Assembly (NCBI RefSeq): GCF_009017415.1
Contig: NC_092407.1
Location: 310,001-374,000, forward strand
Origin: Aspergillus flavus
Taxonomy: Eukaryota > Ascomycota > Eurotiomycetes > Eurotiales > Aspergillaceae
Length of the DNA: 64,000 nucleotides
Reading direction: 5' to 3'
A model generated the notes under the pieces. It was not told where the DNA came from. It worked only from the letters and a program-made list of their open reading frames with translations, and ran no database searches. Position numbers and translations under genes: made by a program. Positions 59,701 to 64,000 of this stretch are shown in pieces (position 1 is the stretch's first letter; every line of letters starts with the position of its first letter).

Positions 59701-60282
59701 TCATCCGCTAGTGTCAATCTCCCGTGAGCGCAACACTGTTTCTGTATGTGTGGAGCGCGGCTTTTTCGAACGTCTAGTCGCCCGCAAGGGAGGTAGGGGC
59801 GCCACATAGAAGCATAATAGTTGCTCATCCAAGCAATGTGCGCATCGCGGTTGCTGAAGATCGCAGGCAACACCCCGCGATTCACACGCCTTACATGGAA
59901 ATGTTGAACGTTTTGTGTCCTCGCCTGCTTCTTCGCACCGTCCAGCGTCCGGACTTGGCTCTGACAGCCAAGAAAAATTCCTGTCTTTTTGACGGCTCAG
60001 CGGCTCCGCAAGGGCGGGACGGGCTTCTGCGGGACTGATAAACCATGATGACCATAGCCATTGCGAAAAGCGTCGGATGAAACAATGTTTACTGCAGTCA
60101 CTGCTTCGGAGGAAGGTGCACGACGCGGGGCTATCCACTCTATTTGCCATGATGGTTGGTTTCATCGGACTGATTTCGGAAGAGGGGAATGCGGAACAGG
60201 AACCGTCTATGTTGTCACCATTAGGCGGGAATGTAACTTCAACCACCGGGAAAAGGACTCTGCCCCCTGGAAGATTACCCAC
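59701..60282 (-). CDS. Short protein with Zn2Cys6 zinc cluster
   Basis: A 193-codon frame. CKACESRGVACDLQQPRC continues to AHC and LLCFY, giving Cys at 130, 133, 140, 147, 150 and 157 (C-x2-C-x6-C-x6-C-x2-C-x6-C), the fungal binuclear zinc cluster, followed by a basic ATRRSKKPR linker. In normal Zn2Cys6 regulators the finger is near the N-terminus and the protein is 500-900 residues long. Here it lies late in a short protein with no middle homology domain. The true start may be nearer the finger, or the gene may be truncated. A link to the PKS cluster 7 kb away is possible but not shown. Confidence 0.5.
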   Translation of the reverse strand: MGNLPGGRVLFPVVEVTFPPNGDNIDGSCSAFPSSEISPMKPTIMANRVDSPASCTFLRSSDCSKHCFIRRFSQWLWSSWFISPAEARPALAEPLSRQKDRNFSWLSEPSPDAGRCEEAGEDTKRSTFPCKACESRGVACDLQQPRCAHCLDEQLLCFYVAPLPPLRATRRSKKPRSTHTETVLRSREIDTSG

Positions 60283-60300
60283 CGGTCAGGGGAATTATAT

Positions 60301-60356
<56 letters not shown>

Positions 60357-62396
60357 CCTTCAAGCAGAGATGGCCGGGTGCGCTCAACCGTGTATATATA
60401 GGGGTGTGGAAGTAGGCCACGGTATCCACGGTATCAGAGATGCGTAAGAGAGTATTGAAGACTCGTTGGATATTGTCTAGCAGTATATACGGAGATGAGG
60501 AAGAAATGGGACAGCGCAGAGAGACAAGGGACAAAGAAACGACTTTTGAGGAAAGAACAAAGGGGATGGAATGCCCGAAGAGGGGGTTTAAGGGAATCAA
60601 CGTATATCCATGGCCCTTGGCAAGAATGACAAGTCACGGTACAAGCCAAGGTCTGGACCTGTGATCATCCATCGTGTGGTTGCTGCCAGCGCATTGATCG
60701 TCAAATAGTCAAATCAATGAATTTGCATTCCAGACGGGTAACGATCAACATTACGTCAACCACCTGACACTGTAAGCGTCTCGTATGAGGATACCTGTAC
60801 CGTACATAGTTGTCGGGTAATTTAGGTCTGTCTGGGTATAATTCTGTCTCGTCTGTAGGTACACCTTAAAAGATAGTCGGTAAGATACCTGTAGGGCTGT
60901 GGTATGAAAAGAACCAGTTGACCGGGTAAAAGTTCCGAGACCTCCTATCCAATCGATCCCGAGAAGGACTAGTCTGACTCCCCATTTCCATTTCAGGTTT
61001 CTACAGGTGGAATCAAGAACCCACCTCGAAGCGATCTGATTTTATCGGCCGTTAGATTTTTCCCTCTTCTTCTCCAACTGATGGGGCTGATATTGACGGA
61101 GACTAAGTAGAATCAGGTAAACCCAGGGAGACTGTGACGTAATGATTTGGTCTGGCCTGCTAGCTTAAGTAAATAGTATCTTCTTTCGTTCTTCCATGGT
61201 TTTAGAGGGCATTCTCACTTTTACGTGATGTTGTCTATTTTTTTTTCTTCTCCTTTTTCCTTTTCTTTTCTAATTTCTTTCTGTTATATTTCGATTCCTG
61301 CTTTCTCTTGATGTATCGTCCGCTATCGGACAGACATCGACCAGGCCTTGTCGGACACACATCCATGTCCGGTGCCCCTTGATTTGTGCATTATTCGCGC
61401 AATTTGACGTTGCTGCAGGTCCAAGCGGCCACGCCACATTGACAGGGCTTTGTTCTGACCACCCTATAAGATCCCTTCTTAATCTTCACTACCAAACAAC
61501 ACGAGTAATGATTGACTTGGTCTATCACTTTCCCCCCCCCACGTCGTTCTCAAGTAACACGGGTAATGAAATTTATTCCGAAGTATTGGACGGTAATTGG
61601 CCGCCATCGAGACTAACATTAGAAGCACAGACATTCCTCCCTTCCCCGGCGGATAAGCTTTCCCCGTAATTGAATCTCAGTAGGTACATCTATCAATAGA
61701 ATTGCCCTTTCCTTGTGCTCACATGTCCTGGCCAAGAAACCTGGAGGTATCACTGCAACTACTGAGTAACGTTGACTATTTCAGGCGGACCCCACCGACT
61801 GTGTGAAGTATACTCCAACTGTAATATCGTGAAAGGGCAAGACAATGCTCCATAACGCGGCTGTACCCGATCCCAGTACTACTCACAGTACTTACAATAA
61901 AGTATGGAACATTTACCCCAAAGCCCGCGAGGTTCGAGACCGCAACTCGGGACCCGGAACAGCGCATCTCGGATCGTGTAACGACAGTATTGTGACACTT
62001 GAAATCAAAGTCAAAGACTTGCACTTGGTATTATTTCCTAATTCGTTAGAGTTTATGTGTCACGGAATCCGGCAACTCCTTCGAACTTCCCCGCATGCGC
62101 CATTCGGGTAGTATATATTACTTTTTTGGTAGCACACAATCAAACTTTCATCACTGGACGAGAACTTGTAACGTCACACAGACGCGAGTCATGTAATCAC
62201 ATCACGTGGGTCATTCACCCGACTGAGGCAATATTGTACTGTACACCTGTCACATTGCAATAACAATTATAATCACTCCTCCAGTGGGTGCACTGCATCT
62301 GAATCTGTGTCTCTGGTTGTATCAGGTGGCCGGGAATCGAAATGAACACTTACTATATCAGTATGCAACGATCAAAAGCCTCAAGAATGGAACTGC
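60283..62396. other. Long intergenic region with CT microsatellite
   Basis: 2.1 kb without a supportable gene. Frames here are low-complexity or lack motifs. It contains a CT repeat (60303-60352), a pyrimidine-rich block at 61225-61290, and a C-run near 61532. Confidence 0.5.
60303..60352. repeat. (CT)n microsatellite
   Basis: About 25 uninterrupted CT units. It explains the Arg-Glu and Ser-Leu repeat frames seen on the two strands here. Confidence 0.9.
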
Positions 62397-62685
62397 TCAC
62401 ACCCTGAATCCTTCCACTGTGCGTGTCGGCTCGTTATTCTGCTGATCAACCGCATGCGACTCTTCCAAAGTTTGTGGTTCATCGTCGTGTATCTCCTCGG
62501 CGTCTCGACTTCCTTCAGACGCACGGCGACTTCTCAGTGCACTATTGGAGTCGACATCGTTAACGTTGTCTAGCACCACTCCTCGGGGTGTCACAGACTT
62601 ACGCTTTATAGTTACGCATGGCATGTATCCTCTCTTCAATAGAGGATGCGATTTCGTTGTCTTCGTGTGAGTAATGGTAGGACAT
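62397..62685 (-). CDS. Small hypothetical protein, two exons
   Basis: Exons 62603-62685 and 62397-62541 give 75 residues. The first exon reads MSYHYSHEDNEIASSIEERI, ending AMRNYKA. A GTAAGT donor and CCAATAG acceptor with a GTTAAC branch join it to LRSRRASEGSRDAEEI and an acidic tail. The charge pattern (acidic, basic, acidic) and clean splice sites support a real gene. I do not recognise the family. Confidence 0.45.
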
Positions 62686-63180
62686 GGTCAGTATCTGACT
62701 TATTTGCTTGCATTATACATTGGAACATAAAATATTCGGAGCTTCACAACGGGAGTGCATAGCTTTATTATACTGTTGTCTTCAGGGTACCCCAAGCACC
62801 AGATGGCCGGTCTCATGACCACAGCGTTCCAGGCCGATTTCAATTCTGTACTACGCTCGGACTATAGGAAATATCATTACCCTCGCATGGTCATTGGAGC
62901 GGTCCTCTATCGAAATTGCTTCATTCCTGGCTCAGAGTGGTATGACGCACATAATTAAGTATCGGGACGAGGTCGAACCGGAACTTCAACCATGGTTCGT
63001 CGCACATTTGGCGTCATGGGCTGACCTCATCCTTATTGTTATCCCTATTGTCCGCATATCGATGGGCAAAATGTCAAGCTCACGCCAGGCCACCAAACAT
63101 CCCCAGATGACCTTTTGAACATCAAGCAACTCTATCACTTGAATCAAGAATTTATAATGTGGGAATCTATTAATAATCAA
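62686..63180. other. Region before tRNA-Ser
   Basis: Two overlapping plus-strand frames (62755-62958, 62894-63118) have protein-like composition (AGLMTTAFQADFNSVLRSDY; WFVAHLASWADLILIVIPIV) but no motif and no joined model. They may be remnants of a gene. Confidence 0.3.
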
Positions 63181-63261
63181 GTCAGTGTGGCCGAGTGGTT
63201 AAGGCGATAGACTAGAAATCTATTGGGTTCGCCCGCACAGGTTCGAGTCCTGTCGCTGACG
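63181..63261 (+). tRNA. tRNA-Ser(AGA)
   Basis: Acceptor GTCAGTG pairs with CGCTGAC plus discriminator G. The D arm is GCC...GGC. Anticodon stem ATAGA/TCTAT has loop CT-AGA-AA, giving anticodon AGA. The long variable arm (TGGGTTCGCCCGC) marks a class II tRNA. T arm ACAGG-TTCGAGT-CCTGT. No intron, 81 bases. A T-run terminator follows at about 63265. Confidence 0.95.
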
Positions 63262-64000
63262 TTCTTTTTGGTTTTTGATGGTGGAAACGGCAGACCTTAG
63301 GTTCCCGTATCCTACGAGAAGTTCACAAGGGAGTCCCTGTGGTTGAATTCCGTGGCTACATTATCCAACATTCTATCTATATACCTTAGTAGATAGAGAC
63401 CACGACTGTTGCTTCTGCCACTCTCAACCTCTCACGCATTGTTAACCTCCATCATCCTTTGCAGACCTTAATTGTTGAGATATAATCTCGCAGCTGCGCT
63501 GCTTCTTGTTAAGCTCAAGTAGGATTATCATTTAGTACACTTTAGGCGTTACTCCTCTGTTGTTTTTCACTGTTATGTTATACTACATCTTATGATCTCG
63601 AATGCCATCGAATAAACTGTGTCAGGAGACTTTGAAGTCAGCTTATAAGATAACAAGGAAGACAATGACATGAGTAGGGTGAATGCTCCTTTCCTCATAC
63701 ATGGCAAATATATAGTGTGATTACTCCGGAGTTTGGAACCCAGATAGGACAGGTTACATCGTAGGGCTGCACATTAGTTCGGGTCTGTCCAGGCCGTGAT
63801 ACTATTTTCGAAATGAAAGCTTCCTGCGTTGCCTTTGGTTGCTCAATTATGCCATTGCCCCAAGAGAGCTCTGCTTTAGTGCTCGTATAGGGTACCGTGT
63901 AGTCTCATTTTGATGATAGTAAGCTTCTTTCTGGGAAGCCATTCCAAACTGTTACCATCAGCAGGCAAGACCCCATCCGAGAAGTGCTATCCTTGCGAAA
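63262..64000. other. Right end of window, no gene seen
   Basis: 0.74 kb after the tRNA-Ser gene. No supportable coding region. Confidence 0.45.

Noticed and set aside
60295..60600. Frame with Arg-Glu repeats on the minus strand
   Set aside because: It is the translation of the CT/GA microsatellite with no other protein features.
61921..61960. B-box-like GGTTCGAGAC suggesting a tRNA
   Set aside because: No A box, no acceptor pairing and no T-run at a suitable distance.

Overview
The window is nuclear DNA of a filamentous ascomycete, most probably a Eurotiomycete of the Aspergillus/Penicillium type. Genes carry many short introns (mostly 50-70 bases, GTRNGT donors, CTRAY branch sites). The set includes a kinesin-14, coronin, a FHIP-type protein, NC2alpha and a highly reducing polyketide synthase. 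I inferred all exon models by joining reading frames at splice sites and checking that the phases close; nothing was aligned against a database.

Layout. 1-6.2 kb: end of a metallo-beta-lactamase-fold gene, a bZIP regulator, phosphoserine aminotransferase with a GCN4/CpcA-type site upstream, and a NmrA/isoflavone-reductase-like gene. 6.2-19 kb: a gene-poor, AT-rich stretch of broken reading frames. It holds a wrecked flavin monooxygenase, a WD40-like remnant, another unidentified decayed gene, and four intron-containing tRNA-Leu(CAG) genes. 19-36.5 kb: housekeeping genes (FHIP, NC2alpha, a RING/RGG/RD-rich protein, coronin, kinesin-14). 36.7-37.2 kb: a truncated Tc1/mariner-type transposase at the edge of the accessory block.

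37.5-52.6 kb is the most interesting part: a compact biosynthetic cluster. It contains a TE-less highly reducing PKS (KS-AT-DH-MT-ER-KR-ACP, 12 inferred exons), a standalone fatty-acyl/thioester-reductase-like SDR, an OLE1-type desaturase fused to cytochrome b5, a P450, and a secreted HsbA-like protein. The promoters of the cluster enzymes share a TATGACA motif. A plausible scheme is that the PKS builds a reduced methylated chain, the reductase releases it as aldehyde or alcohol, and the desaturase and P450 oxidise it. I do not recognise the cluster as a characterised one. A six-cysteine secreted protein (53.96-54.57 kb) lies just downstream.

55-64 kb: a Nudix/eIF2B-like fusion, a GFA-family protein, a P-loop small-molecule kinase, a short Zn2Cys6 frame, a 75-residue spliced hypothetical gene and a tRNA-Ser(AGA).
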